Origin: Sulfurospirillum sp. UBA2217
GTDB lineage: Bacteria; Campylobacterota; Campylobacteria; Campylobacterales; Sulfurospirillaceae
Assembly (NCBI GenBank): GCA_002328495.1
Contig: DCUJ01000008.1
Span: forward strand, 177,973 to 241,972
Direction of reading: 5' to 3'
Length of the DNA stretch: 64,000 bases
Within the stretch, counting starts at the first letter, position 1; every line of letters starts with the position of its first letter. Shown piece by piece: positions 25,500 through 33,316 of the stretch. The position numbers and the translations under genes were made by a program. The notes beneath the pieces were generated by a model. That model was not told where the DNA came from. It worked only from the letters and a program-made list of their open reading frames with translations, and did not search any database.

Positions 25500-26372
25500 T
25501 CAATCACTAAATTCTATTTTCTCAGCCAATAATCTAAAATAATCTTTTGACCAAAAATCAAACACGCTAGTATCTTTGATAAATGGCTTCACTTCTGAGA
25601 TAGCGTTTTCTACATGTAAGGTATCGATTTTTTTATCAAGCAGTGTTTTAAAAAGCTCTTTCGTGAGCAATGTACCTTTTTTCAAATGACCACTTTCAAC
25701 CATTCGTTCAGCCAAATGGGACAAATTCAATTTTATACTATTTTTGACATACCACTCAAAATCGTACCAATCACGACCTTTCACTCTTGTTTGCCAGTTT
25801 CTAAAGAGCAATGCGTGCATTTTACCTGCGTAAAGGTTTGGCAGGGTCATGGATTTGACCGTGAAAGTGATGGGTAGGAGCAGTGTTTTTGATTCGGTTT
25901 GGAACTTTAAGGGTGGATTTGTATCCACTTCAAATTTGATTTTTAGTCTTTTGCCACTGTGGACACCATTTAAAATCGTGTCTAAATTATTGGCTTGAAT
26001 GTTAAGCGTATGAATGGAAGTGTCATTTTTTAAAAATGCTGATTCTATGGTGGATGATGAGACTTTTGTTTTTTTGCTTAGGGTGATTGAAATGCCAAGT
26101 GCTTCAAATTCATCCTTTACATGTAAGAAATATTTTTCAATTGCAAAATCTGGATTTTTTTCCAACAGTGTAAAGTCCAAATCCTCAGAAAAGCGATTGA
26201 GTCCATACAGTATGCGAAGTGCCGTACCGCCATAAAAAGCTGCTTTTTCAAAAAAGCCTCCACGGTAAAGCCCTAGTAAGGTTATCTCTTGAAAAACTTC
26301 TTTAAGGGCATTTAAGAGTTCATCTTCGCTTTGAATGGCGTATTTGTTAAGCATCTGCTCTATGATAGTCAT
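25500..26372 (-). CDS. abiEii: AbiEii/AbiGii family nucleotidyltransferase toxin
   Basis: This 290-residue protein has the AbiEii nucleotidyltransferase motifs AAFYGGTALRILYGLNRFSEDLDF (GG-x-A-L-R and the acidic SEDLDF metal site) and, later, LYAGKMHALLFR with VKGRDWYDFEWYV. AbiEii toxins arrest growth during phage infection by transferring nucleotides to cellular targets such as tRNA. It is the second gene of the operon and overlaps abiEi by four bases. The TTACATGTAA copy at 26117 encodes LHVKDEFE. The DNA is AT-rich compared with the core genes. Confidence 0.9.
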   Translation of the reverse strand: MTIIEQMLNKYAIQSEDELLNALKEVFQEITLLGLYRGGFFEKAAFYGGTALRILYGLNRFSEDLDFTLLEKNPDFAIEKYFLHVKDEFEALGISITLSKKTKVSSSTIESAFLKNDTSIHTLNIQANNLDTILNGVHSGKRLKIKFEVDTNPPLKFQTESKTLLLPITFTVKSMTLPNLYAGKMHALLFRNWQTRVKGRDWYDFEWYVKNSIKLNLSHLAERMVESGHLKKGTLLTKELFKTLLDKKIDTLHVENAISEVKPFIKDTSVFDFWSKDYFRLLAEKIEFSD

Positions 26373-27019
26373 TTTTTCAACCCTTCTAAAATACCCGCTA
26401 AAAGTTCAATTTTTTTTGATTTACTGATGTTTTTGTATTGCTTTGGTGTCTCCACATCGCAATCTATCAGCTCATCAAGATCTATTCGCAAGTCATTGAT
26501 TAAAAATTCCATCATGGCGGTTTTGGTTCTTATGGATATATCTTTGGTGCAATAGACTTTATCGCAAAGTGCTTTTTCTTTGGATGCCATGAGAAAATTG
26601 CCATTTTTTAAAGAGTGTATTTGCAAACCGATAGGATAAAGTTCTTTACTGATTTGTCTATAGCTAAACACCCCAAAGTCTGTTTGAAATGATTTACTTC
26701 TTTTGGTAGTAGCAGAGGTGACCTCGTGAACACCCTCAGGGATAAGTCCATAAAAACTAAGAGCATAATCAAAAGAAAGATAAGAAGGTCCAAGAAGGTT
26801 ATTGGCAATCATCTCTTTTGAGACAATACTCGAAGACAAAGGCGAAGTATGAACATATAGACCACTTTTCAAAGATGCGATCATCCCTTTGCGTTTAAGC
26901 TCTACTATCTTGTCATTGATGCGTGTATATCCAAGCGTTAAGAGAATATTAGCAAGCGTTGCATGGTCAATAATATGGGATTTAAAAGATGCCAACTCTT
27001 TTTCAATAGTTATATTCAT
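26369..27019 (-). CDS. abiEi: AbiEi family antitoxin / transcriptional regulator
   Basis: This 216-residue protein has a winged-helix-like N-terminus (HIIDHATLANILLTLGYTRI, then VELKRKGMIASLKSGLYV) and the AbiEi C-terminal antitoxin region. That region is marked by LLGPSYLSFDYALSFYGLIP, MASKEKALCDKVY and FLINDLRIDLDEL. It antagonises AbiEii as a type IV antitoxin and represses the operon by binding inverted repeats. The ATG is preceded by AAAAGGAGTAGT. Candidate operators lie at 27033-27078 and 27097-27116. Confidence 0.88.
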   Translation of the reverse strand: MNITIEKELASFKSHIIDHATLANILLTLGYTRINDKIVELKRKGMIASLKSGLYVHTSPLSSSIVSKEMIANNLLGPSYLSFDYALSFYGLIPEGVHEVTSATTKRSKSFQTDFGVFSYRQISKELYPIGLQIHSLKNGNFLMASKEKALCDKVYCTKDISIRTKTAMMEFLINDLRIDLDELIDCDVETPKQYKNISKSKKIELLAGILEGLKK

Positions 27020-27032
27020 ACTACTCCTTTTG

Positions 27033-27116
27033 CATGCTAAATCGGTTATTATTAGATTTACTATGTAAGTATAGCATGGATTTAATGTGTATTTACAAAC
27101 TATTTTTAAATAGTTT
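27033..27116 (-). promoter_or_regulatory. AbiE operon promoter region with inverted repeats
   Basis: The minus strand carries a TATACT -10-like box (complement of about 27069-27074). A 20-base perfect inverted repeat, AAACTATTT-TT-AAATAGTTT, lies at 27097-27116, near the expected -35. CATGCTA (27033-27039) and TAGCATG (27072-27078) form a second, wider inverted pair flanking the leader. Two repeats fit how AbiEi regulators are known to bind. Confidence 0.45.
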
Positions 27117-27143
27117 TATCAAAACCGTGATAAAAAGAAAAAA

Positions 27144-27210
27144 GAGCTAAACTTTTAAGTTCTTTACATGTAAAGCAAATGAAATGAGTAAAAAGTTAAA
27201 AGTTTAGCTC
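27144..27210. repeat. Large inverted repeat enclosing a TTACATGTAA palindrome
   Basis: GAGCTAAACTTTTAA (27144-27158) pairs perfectly with TTAAAAGTTTAGCTC (27196-27210). The 37-base loop holds its own palindrome CTTTACATGTAAAG (27162-27175). Both arms belong to the AT-rich repeat family; the right arm, read on the minus strand, extends to GGGAGCTAAACTTTTAACTT and TTTA. It lies about 100 bases 3' of the 484-residue nuclease-like gene and may terminate its transcript. Confidence 0.6.
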
Positions 27211-27306
27211 CCTTTTAAGCATTGGTTTTACAAAATACCAACAAGCTCCTTTGGATTGAAAAAAGGTACGAATAAGGTTCAGAATCCTTTCAACTTTCCT
27301 CTATAT

Positions 27307-28761
27307 TTATATTTTAGTTTTACCTTGTGTTTCAATGCTTTTAAGAATATAATTTCCAATCTTTTGTAGCATTTGATTGTCTTCAAGAATTGCCATACCT
27401 TCTAATTCTATTGATTGCATCACTAGAATGATATCATTGCCTTCATGTTCGCCACGATTTTTAGTTTTTTCTAATATGTTAAAAATCATATTTGGACTAT
27501 TTGCCATTAATGCTTCATACCATGATAAAGTACAAATAAAAATATTATCATCAAATCTCGCTCGAGAAACAAACTCTTTTTTCATGTAACGCATTAGCGT
27601 GGAAAATCCTATTAAAATATCAGGAATTACAATCAAACCATAAAGATTTTTTTGCTGTATATAGTTAAATGTATTTTCAATTTGCATAAATGCTTTAACA
27701 AGATGTCTCTCTAAAATTTCATCTATGCTTTTTTTGTCTTTATCAACAATAGAATCTCTTTTAAAATGCATTTTTTTTACTTCGATTGCTAATACATTTT
27801 CATCATGAAAAACAACAAACTCGCATCTATATTCTTTTTTGTTTAAAACAATTTTATCAGCAGGAACAATATACTCAGAACCAAAAACTTCTTTAGTTAA
27901 TATATGTACATAATTTTCCAAAATATTTCCAAATGTATCAAGATATGACTTTGATGCGTCTTTGCCTTGTGTTTGAAAATACTCTAAAAGAATAAAATAA
28001 AGATTATTTGAAATAGTATCAATCAGTTGGTCAAAAACGGGAATAATATATTCATTTTCAGATAACTCAATGATTGGATATCGTGTTAAATACCTAAATT
28101 TACCAAAGCAATTTTCATATATTTTATCTTTTTTTGCTTCTTGAATATAGTTTGATTGCGTTGTAGAGAAATAAGAAAAGAATGCTTTAATTTTTTCTAA
28201 TGTCAAACTCTCAATAGAAGGGTTATGTAAATTTTCTATTTTTATAAAGACTTTTCTTTTAATTTCATATACGGAATAAATAGCTAATAAAATAATATAA
28301 ATATCTTTTAGCGAAATTCCAATGCCAGACAAAAGATGACTATCGAATTTCTGATATAGAAGATGAATTCTAGCAAGCATATTTGAGCGGTTATAGTGAA
28401 AACGATTTTGCCAAGATGCTAATAGGGAAACCCCTCCCAAACCGAACATCTTAATCAGGTTTTGATTGTCATCAGATAGTTGAATATCTGCATTTACTAA
28501 TTTCCTACAATCTTGCTCTGTAGGATTGTTGTGATTTACTTTTTTGATATTTGAAATCCTTAATGCCATATCTGCGGCTATAACTAGAAACTCTCCTCTG
28601 AAATGAACATCTTTCTCTCTATCAGGATACTGTATATTTAAATTACGTATTAAAACTAACCATTCTTTTAAGGAATATGCTTTAATCAATGCTAATGTAC
28701 TTATTTTTAATTGACGCTTTTTTTGATTTTTCTTTTTGAAGCTTATTTTTTTATCTTTCAT
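27307..28761 (-). CDS. Large PD-(D/E)XK-like hypothetical protein, candidate defence gene
   Basis: This is a 484-residue protein, unrecognised as a family. The N-terminus is very lysine-rich (KDKKISFKKKNQKKRQLK). The middle is helical, with an aromatic/basic patch SWQNRFHYNRSNMLARIHLL. The C-terminal part has CEFVVFHDENVLAIEVKKMH, giving E314, E327 and K329, a plausible PD-(D/E)XK metal site at the end of a beta-hairpin. The DNA is markedly AT-rich. No partner gene overlaps it. Its position between AbiE and BrnT/BrnA suggests a single-gene defence or abortive-infection effector. The ATG at 28759-28761 has only a weak ribosome site. Confidence 0.6.
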   Translation of the reverse strand: MKDKKISFKKKNQKKRQLKISTLALIKAYSLKEWLVLIRNLNIQYPDREKDVHFRGEFLVIAADMALRISNIKKVNHNNPTEQDCRKLVNADIQLSDDNQNLIKMFGLGGVSLLASWQNRFHYNRSNMLARIHLLYQKFDSHLLSGIGISLKDIYIILLAIYSVYEIKRKVFIKIENLHNPSIESLTLEKIKAFFSYFSTTQSNYIQEAKKDKIYENCFGKFRYLTRYPIIELSENEYIIPVFDQLIDTISNNLYFILLEYFQTQGKDASKSYLDTFGNILENYVHILTKEVFGSEYIVPADKIVLNKKEYRCEFVVFHDENVLAIEVKKMHFKRDSIVDKDKKSIDEILERHLVKAFMQIENTFNYIQQKNLYGLIVIPDILIGFSTLMRYMKKEFVSRARFDDNIFICTLSWYEALMANSPNMIFNILEKTKNRGEHEGNDIILVMQSIELEGMAILEDNQMLQKIGNYILKSIETQGKTKI

Positions 28762-28876
28762 TTAGTAGCCTTGTTTTACACGTAAAAGAATGTAAGATAT
28801 TTTAGGCTAATAATCTTTGAAAATATAGGGTATGAGGACTAAATGTTTAACATTTCAGTGGTAAAATTTAAATTTA

Positions 28877-28906
28877 TTGACAATGTACATACAAAAGCGT
28901 TATACT
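28877..28906 (+). promoter_or_regulatory. brnT promoter
   Basis: TTGACA (28877-28882) and TATACT (28901-28906) are spaced by 18 bases. The palindrome ATGTACAT (28883-28890) abuts the -35 and could be part of the BrnA autoregulatory operator. A weak copy of the AT-rich repeat may lie at 28836-28855. Confidence 0.65.
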
Positions 28907-28932
28907 TTTTAAAACATTTATAAAGGGAACAT

Positions 28933-29217
28933 GTGAAATTTGAATGGAGTCAAGAAAAAAGTGCTTCAAATCTTCAAAAGCATGGCGTGAGCTTTGAAGA
29001 AGCGAGAGAAGTTTTTGATGACCCGTTTCACATCTCAAAGCTCGATGCAAGGTTTGATTATTGTGAAGAGCGTTGGATAACACTTGGAGCAACGACAAAA
29101 GAGAAAATTTTAGTGGTTGCCAATATGTTTTTTGATGAATTTGGCGAAGAGATAGTGCGCATCATCAGTGCAAGACACGCCAATAAAACTGAGAAGGAAT
29201 TTTATGAAAACCATTAA
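28933..29217 (+). CDS. brnT: BrnT family ribonuclease toxin
   Basis: This 94-residue protein has the BrnT layout: FEWSQEKSASNLQKHGVSFE then EAREVFDDPF at the N-terminus, ERWITLGATTKEKILVVANM, and IVRIISARHANKTEKEFY at the end. BrnT is a RelE-like ribosome-independent RNase. The start is a GTG at 28933 behind AAAGGGAAC; the ATG two bases earlier is out of frame and stops at once. The stop lies 14 bases inside the brnA gene. Confidence 0.93.
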   Translation: MKFEWSQEKSASNLQKHGVSFEEAREVFDDPFHISKLDARFDYCEERWITLGATTKEKILVVANMFFDEFGEEIVRIISARHANKTEKEFYENH

Positions 29218-29431
29218 AGAAAGAGAACAATACGATAGCTATGAGCTTGAAGCGTCATATGATTTTGAGAGTGGTGTACGAGGGCGATTTTATGAGCCTA
29301 AAAAAATCCCAACGACACTCAGGCTTGATAATGACATCATTTTATACTTTAAGAAAAAAGCGAGTGAGCAAAAGGTTTCTTATCAGTCACTCATCAATGC
29401 GTTTTTACGAAAAGAGATAGGGTCTTTATAA
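29204..29431 (+). CDS. brnA: BrnA family antitoxin
   Basis: This 75-residue protein ends in the ribbon-helix-helix segment TTLRLDNDIILYFKKKASEQ then KVSYQSLINAFLRKEI, which is the BrnA pattern, after a variable N-terminus. It should bind BrnT and repress the operon. I chose the ATG at 29204 behind GAGAAGGAAT; it overlaps brnT by 14 bases. It is the last gene of the accessory block before the glnK terminator. Confidence 0.9.
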   Translation: MKTIKEREQYDSYELEASYDFESGVRGRFYEPKKIPTTLRLDNDIILYFKKKASEQKVSYQSLINAFLRKEIGSL

Positions 29432-29473
29432 GTTTTTGGAGTTTTTACGAAAGAAAGAATAAGAGTATAAAAG

Positions 29474-29506
29474 AAGCGTAACGAGGGAGACAATCTCGTT
29501 ACGCTT
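29474..29506 (-). terminator. Intrinsic terminator of the amtB-glnK operon
   Basis: AAGCGTAACGAG and CTCGTTACGCTT form a perfect 12-base-pair stem with a nine-base loop. Read on the minus strand it follows the glnK stop by about ten bases and is followed by CTTTTATAC, so it fits the minus-strand operon better than the plus-strand brnA transcript. Confidence 0.8.
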
Positions 29507-29516
29507 GGTTAAAATG

Positions 29517-29855
29517 TTAGATAGCTTCGTTATCGGTTTCACCCGTTCGGATACGGACACTTTTTTCAACGTTAGTGACAAAAATCTTTCCATCACCGAT
29601 TTTGCCCGTACGAGCACTTTTGACGATGGTTTCGATGACTTTATCGACCAATTCATCGACAACGACCACTTCGATTTTGATTTTTGGTAAAAAATCAACC
29701 ACATACTCAGCACCTCTGTAAAGCTCTGAGTGTCCTTGTTGTCTTCCGTATCCTTTGACTTCGCTCACCGTCATACCTGTAATGTCAAGCTCTGCTAAAG
29801 CGTCTTTAACATCTTCGAGTTTAAATGGTTTAATGATAGATTCTATCTTTTTCAT
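29517..29855 (-). CDS. glnK: P-II nitrogen regulatory protein
   Basis: This 112-residue PII protein has normal length. It has the N-terminal MKKIESIIKPFKLEDVKDAL, the T-loop GYGRQQGHSELYRGAEYVVD with Tyr51 available for uridylylation, and the C-terminal TGKIGDGKIFV and the RTGE segment that bind ATP and 2-oxoglutarate. Being 18 bases downstream of amtB, it should be the GlnK type that plugs the AmtB channel when nitrogen is plentiful. A strong terminator follows. Confidence 0.95.
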   Translation of the reverse strand: MKKIESIIKPFKLEDVKDALAELDITGMTVSEVKGYGRQQGHSELYRGAEYVVDFLPKIKIEVVVVDELVDKVIETIVKSARTGKIGDGKIFVTNVEKSVRIRTGETDNEAI

Positions 29856-29873
29856 ACTGTTATCCTTTTACTG

Positions 29874-31190
29874 TTATCTTAGGTTAAAGGCTTTTTCGCC
29901 GTGTGCTACTTCATCTAAGCCTTGTGACTCTTCATCGCTCTCAACTCTTGCACCGCCTGTTAGGATAGAGGCAATTTTAAAGACGATAGCCGTTGCAATC
30001 GCTGTATAGATAGCTGTTACGACAACACCTTCAACTTGAATCAGAAGTTGGTCAGGATTTCCATACAATAAACCTTTTCCCAGTTCGTTTACCTCAGGGT
30101 TTGCAAAAATACCCGTTGCAATCGCACCCCAGATACCCGCTAAACCGTGGATTCCAAAAGCATCTAACGAGTCATCGTATTTAAGTGCTTTTTTAAGACC
30201 ATTGACACCGTAAAACGCTACAACACCTGCAACTAAACCGATAACAAGCGCACCTGCTGTATCCACAAAACCTGCTGCGGGTGTAATGGCAACAAGACCT
30301 GCTACGATACCAGAAGCGATACCCAGTAGGGTGAATTTTTTATAAGTCACATACTCAACCAACATCCAAGAAACCGCTGCAACGGCTGCTGCTGTATTGG
30401 TCACTAAGAATGCACTTGCGGCGATGCCATCTGCACCTAATTCACTTCCTGCGTTAAATCCGAACCATCCAAACCAAAGCATACTTGCACCAAGAACCGT
30501 GAGTGTTACAGAAGATGGGAACATCGCTTTACCAAAATCGTTTCGTTTACCCAACATCAAAGCCATGACTAAACCAGCAACACCTGCATTGATGTGAACA
30601 ACCGTACCGCCCGCAAAATCTAAAACACCATCTTTTGAGAGGAATCCACCACCCCATACCCAGTGAGCGATAGGTGCGTACACAACGATAACCCAAATAG
30701 GCACAAAAATCATCCATGTTGAAAATTTCAAACGCTCAATCAACGCACCACTAATCAAAGCAACCGTAATACCTGCAAAGGTCATTTGAAAGGCTGCAAA
30801 TAAAAGAACGGGAATGTTTCCTGTTGCCCAAATGTCTGTGACCTTAATGCCACTCATAAAAAGGCTATCAAAGCCAATGATTCCACCGATATCGGTACCA
30901 AATGCTAGGGTGTAACCGCACACAACCCAAATGATACTCGCAAGGATGTATCCCATAACACTCATCGCAACGGTGTTGAGGAGGTTCTTTGATCGTGACA
31001 TACCTCCGTAAAAGAGTGCAAGACCCGCAGGCGTCATCAACATAACGAGCGCTGTGGCTGTTAAAACCCACGCAGTGTTTCCAACGTCAAGTGTTGGCGC
31101 TGCCTCGGCAACTTCAGCTACGACCTCTTCAGCCGCCCAAAGTGTAGATACTGGCAACAAAGTTGCAAGTGAGAGTAGTTTACTTCTCAT
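29874..31190 (-). CDS. amtB: Ammonium transporter
   Basis: This 438-residue channel has a cleavable signal peptide (KLLSLATLLPVSTLWAAEE), then eleven expected membrane segments. Family motifs include LVMLMTPAGLALFYGGMSRS, the pore histidine in APIAHWVWGGGFL, DFAGGTVVHINAGVAGLV, and the second pore histidine in LDAFGIHGLAGIWGA. The short cytoplasmic tail ends in GEKAFNLR. It is the first gene of the amtB-glnK operon, the standard pairing for nitrogen-controlled ammonium uptake. Confidence 0.96.
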   Translation of the reverse strand: MRSKLLSLATLLPVSTLWAAEEVVAEVAEAAPTLDVGNTAWVLTATALVMLMTPAGLALFYGGMSRSKNLLNTVAMSVMGYILASIIWVVCGYTLAFGTDIGGIIGFDSLFMSGIKVTDIWATGNIPVLLFAAFQMTFAGITVALISGALIERLKFSTWMIFVPIWVIVVYAPIAHWVWGGGFLSKDGVLDFAGGTVVHINAGVAGLVMALMLGKRNDFGKAMFPSSVTLTVLGASMLWFGWFGFNAGSELGADGIAASAFLVTNTAAAVAAVSWMLVEYVTYKKFTLLGIASGIVAGLVAITPAAGFVDTAGALVIGLVAGVVAFYGVNGLKKALKYDDSLDAFGIHGLAGIWGAIATGIFANPEVNELGKGLLYGNPDQLLIQVEGVVVTAIYTAIATAIVFKIASILTGGARVESDEESQGLDEVAHGEKAFNLR

Positions 31191-31323
31191 GAAATCCTCC
31201 TGTTAATGTGTTAAACTGATGAAATTGTATCACTACTTGGATTTTAAACTATGCACTTTACTGATTAAAATTTAATCAATGAAATAAAATAGTTCAAATG
31301 GATACATTGAGCTGTGAACCAGC

Positions 31324-31329
31324 TATAAT
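31324..31329 (+). promoter_or_regulatory. -10 box of the opgB-like gene
   Basis: CAGCTATAATTCGAC contains TATAAT, 30 bases before the ATG at 31360, in the 169-base spacer divergent from amtB. Nothing else is evident in that spacer. Confidence 0.5.
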
Positions 31330-31359
31330 TCGACTTATTTTTATAGGAAAGAAACCTCC

Positions 31360-33291
31360 ATGCACTCCTTATTATACGGCTCTCTTTTTTTATTTGCGTG
31401 CGCACTTTGGATGGCGTATCATCACAGCCATAGCAAGAAGAGTACGCTCATTGGTGCTATGATTGTTTTTATCTATCTTTTTTTAAGTGCGTTTTACATT
31501 GTTTCTGATTACTTCACGGGAGAGGGAATAAACGACGCGGTTATCTTTCATCTTCGCTACGGCTTGGATGGTTCGGGTTTTGGTGATTATTATTTAATCA
31601 TGGTCATTGCTGTTGTTTTGTTGATTGTGAGCCTGATGAGTGCGCTTGCGTACTATCGTTATATTGGTTATAAAAAGGTTACTGAGTCTTGGACGTTAAA
31701 ACATGGTGCGGCACTTTTGGTGTTGTGCAGTGCCTTTGGCATTCACCCCTCTCTCGTTTTTCTCTATGAAAGCGTTCCTAAAGCATTGGGGTATGAGAGT
31801 GCTTTGGCAAGGGAATTTAGTTTTTCAGAGTATTATCAAACACCTTCTTTAAAACCTATCAGCGAAGAACATCCCAACTTGGTCTACATTTTTGCTGAAA
31901 GTTTTGAGACAACTTATTTTGATGAAGGACTCTTTCCTTCCCTTGTGAATGAGTTGAGGGCGTTACAATCTAAAAGTACTTATTTTACCGATATTCGTCA
32001 AGCCTTGGGAACGAGTTGGACGATTGCTGGAATGACATCGGCAGTGTGTGGGCTTCCACTGGTGACTCCTAGTACCAATGAGCATTCCCCACAAGGCAAT
32101 TCGATGTCGAAGATGAGTACCTTTTATTCGGGGGCGACATGTATGAGCGATTTGTTGCACCAAGAGGGGTATAAACTGGTTTACCGAAGTGGCTCAGAGC
32201 TCTCTTTTGCGGGGGTCGATAAACTCTATAAAACCCATCATTTTAGTGATGTAAAAGGGATTAAAGAGTTAAAGCCACAGCTTAAAAATCCAGGGTATCA
32301 AACGCCATGGGGGTTATACGATGACACTTTGTTTGAACTGGTACTCAATGATTTTAAACGACTATCTAAAAGCAAACAAAAATTTGCACTCTATCTTTCC
32401 ACGATGGACACGCATCATCCTTATGGGCATGTCTCAAAAAGTTGTAAAACCCAGCGTTATAAAGATGGGGGTAATTCGATGCTCAATGCTGTTGCGTGTT
32501 CGGATGAACTTATCGTGCGTTTTATCAAACAGATTCAAGAATCACCGTATGGTAAAAATACGGTGATTGTGATAGGGTCTGACCATTTGGCAATGCACAA
32601 TATGGCGATTGATGATTTGATGAAAGGTGAGCGTCGCAATCAGTTTATGATACTTGACCCACGTCAGAGTGAAGGTAAAAAAGTTGAAAAAGCGGGAACA
32701 ACGTTGGATATTAGTGCAACACTGTTACCGTTTTTAGGCTTTGAGGGTAAGATGGGACTTGGCAGAAATTTGCTGAGTAGCGAGCCTAGTTTGATGGAAG
32801 AATTTAGCAATTTTGATAAACTCTTGGGGGCATGGCATAAAGATATTGCCCGTTTTTGGGAATTTCCAAAAATTGAAAGTGATGTTGACATTGATATTAA
32901 AAAAAAGATGATTAAGCTTGGAAAGACGAGCTATGCTTTACCCGTTTTGTTTCGCTTAAGCGATAGCTTAGAAGTGAGCCCCTTTTTTGAGGTGAAGCTC
33001 AAATTTTTTGAGACCACAAAGTTGTTTGGGTATTTGTATGATTTTAGTTTTGATGATACGTTTTTATGGATAGATACATGTTCGCGTATTGGCTCGTTGG
33101 ATGTAACGATTAACACCAAAGGCAAGCTGTGTTTTGCCTATGGAAAATTAGGCTCTTCCATTAAGGCACGTCATTTTCACGAAAATATCACTTTAGCGAG
33201 AGATGATTTAAACGCATCATTAGAAGCCAATGCCACCGAAGCCTTGGCGATAGAGCGTCGAGAAAAGCTGATACAGATTCGCGAAAAATAG
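31360..33291 (+). CDS. OpgB-like phosphoglycerol transferase (LTA synthase/sulfatase fold)
   Basis: This 643-residue inner-membrane protein has about four N-terminal TM segments and a large periplasmic alkaline-phosphatase-fold domain. The TM region contains SDYFTGEGINDAVIFHLRYG, close to the same segment of E. coli OpgB as I recall it. The catalytic domain has NLVYIFAESFETTYFDE, the nucleophile threonine in GTSWTIAGMTS (about residues 217-227), MDTHHPYG and VIGSDHLAMHN for metals. OpgB transfers phosphoglycerol from phosphatidylglycerol to periplasmic glucans. E. coli OpgB is about 760 residues, so this one is shorter at the C-terminus. No opgG/opgH is in the window; the acceptor may be another periplasmic oligosaccharide. 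Confidence 0.82.
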   Translation: MHSLLYGSLFLFACALWMAYHHSHSKKSTLIGAMIVFIYLFLSAFYIVSDYFTGEGINDAVIFHLRYGLDGSGFGDYYLIMVIAVVLLIVSLMSALAYYRYIGYKKVTESWTLKHGAALLVLCSAFGIHPSLVFLYESVPKALGYESALAREFSFSEYYQTPSLKPISEEHPNLVYIFAESFETTYFDEGLFPSLVNELRALQSKSTYFTDIRQALGTSWTIAGMTSAVCGLPLVTPSTNEHSPQGNSMSKMSTFYSGATCMSDLLHQEGYKLVYRSGSELSFAGVDKLYKTHHFSDVKGIKELKPQLKNPGYQTPWGLYDDTLFELVLNDFKRLSKSKQKFALYLSTMDTHHPYGHVSKSCKTQRYKDGGNSMLNAVACSDELIVRFIKQIQESPYGKNTVIVIGSDHLAMHNMAIDDLMKGERRNQFMILDPRQSEGKKVEKAGTTLDISATLLPFLGFEGKMGLGRNLLSSEPSLMEEFSNFDKLLGAWHKDIARFWEFPKIESDVDIDIKKKMIKLGKTSYALPVLFRLSDSLEVSPFFEVKLKFFETTKLFGYLYDFSFDDTFLWIDTCSRIGSLDVTINTKGKLCFAYGKLGSSIKARHFHENITLARDDLNASLEANATEALAIERREKLIQIREK

Positions 33292-33316
33292 GGTAACACA
33301 AGATTTTTTAAAAAGT

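Noticed and set aside
24110..29431. Prophage or integrative element
   Set aside because: No integrase, structural phage genes, transposase or tRNA attachment site could be found in or beside the block.
29474..29506. Hairpin after brnA as its terminator
   Set aside because: On the plus strand it is not followed by a T-run; the minus-strand reading ends in a T-rich tract just past glnK.
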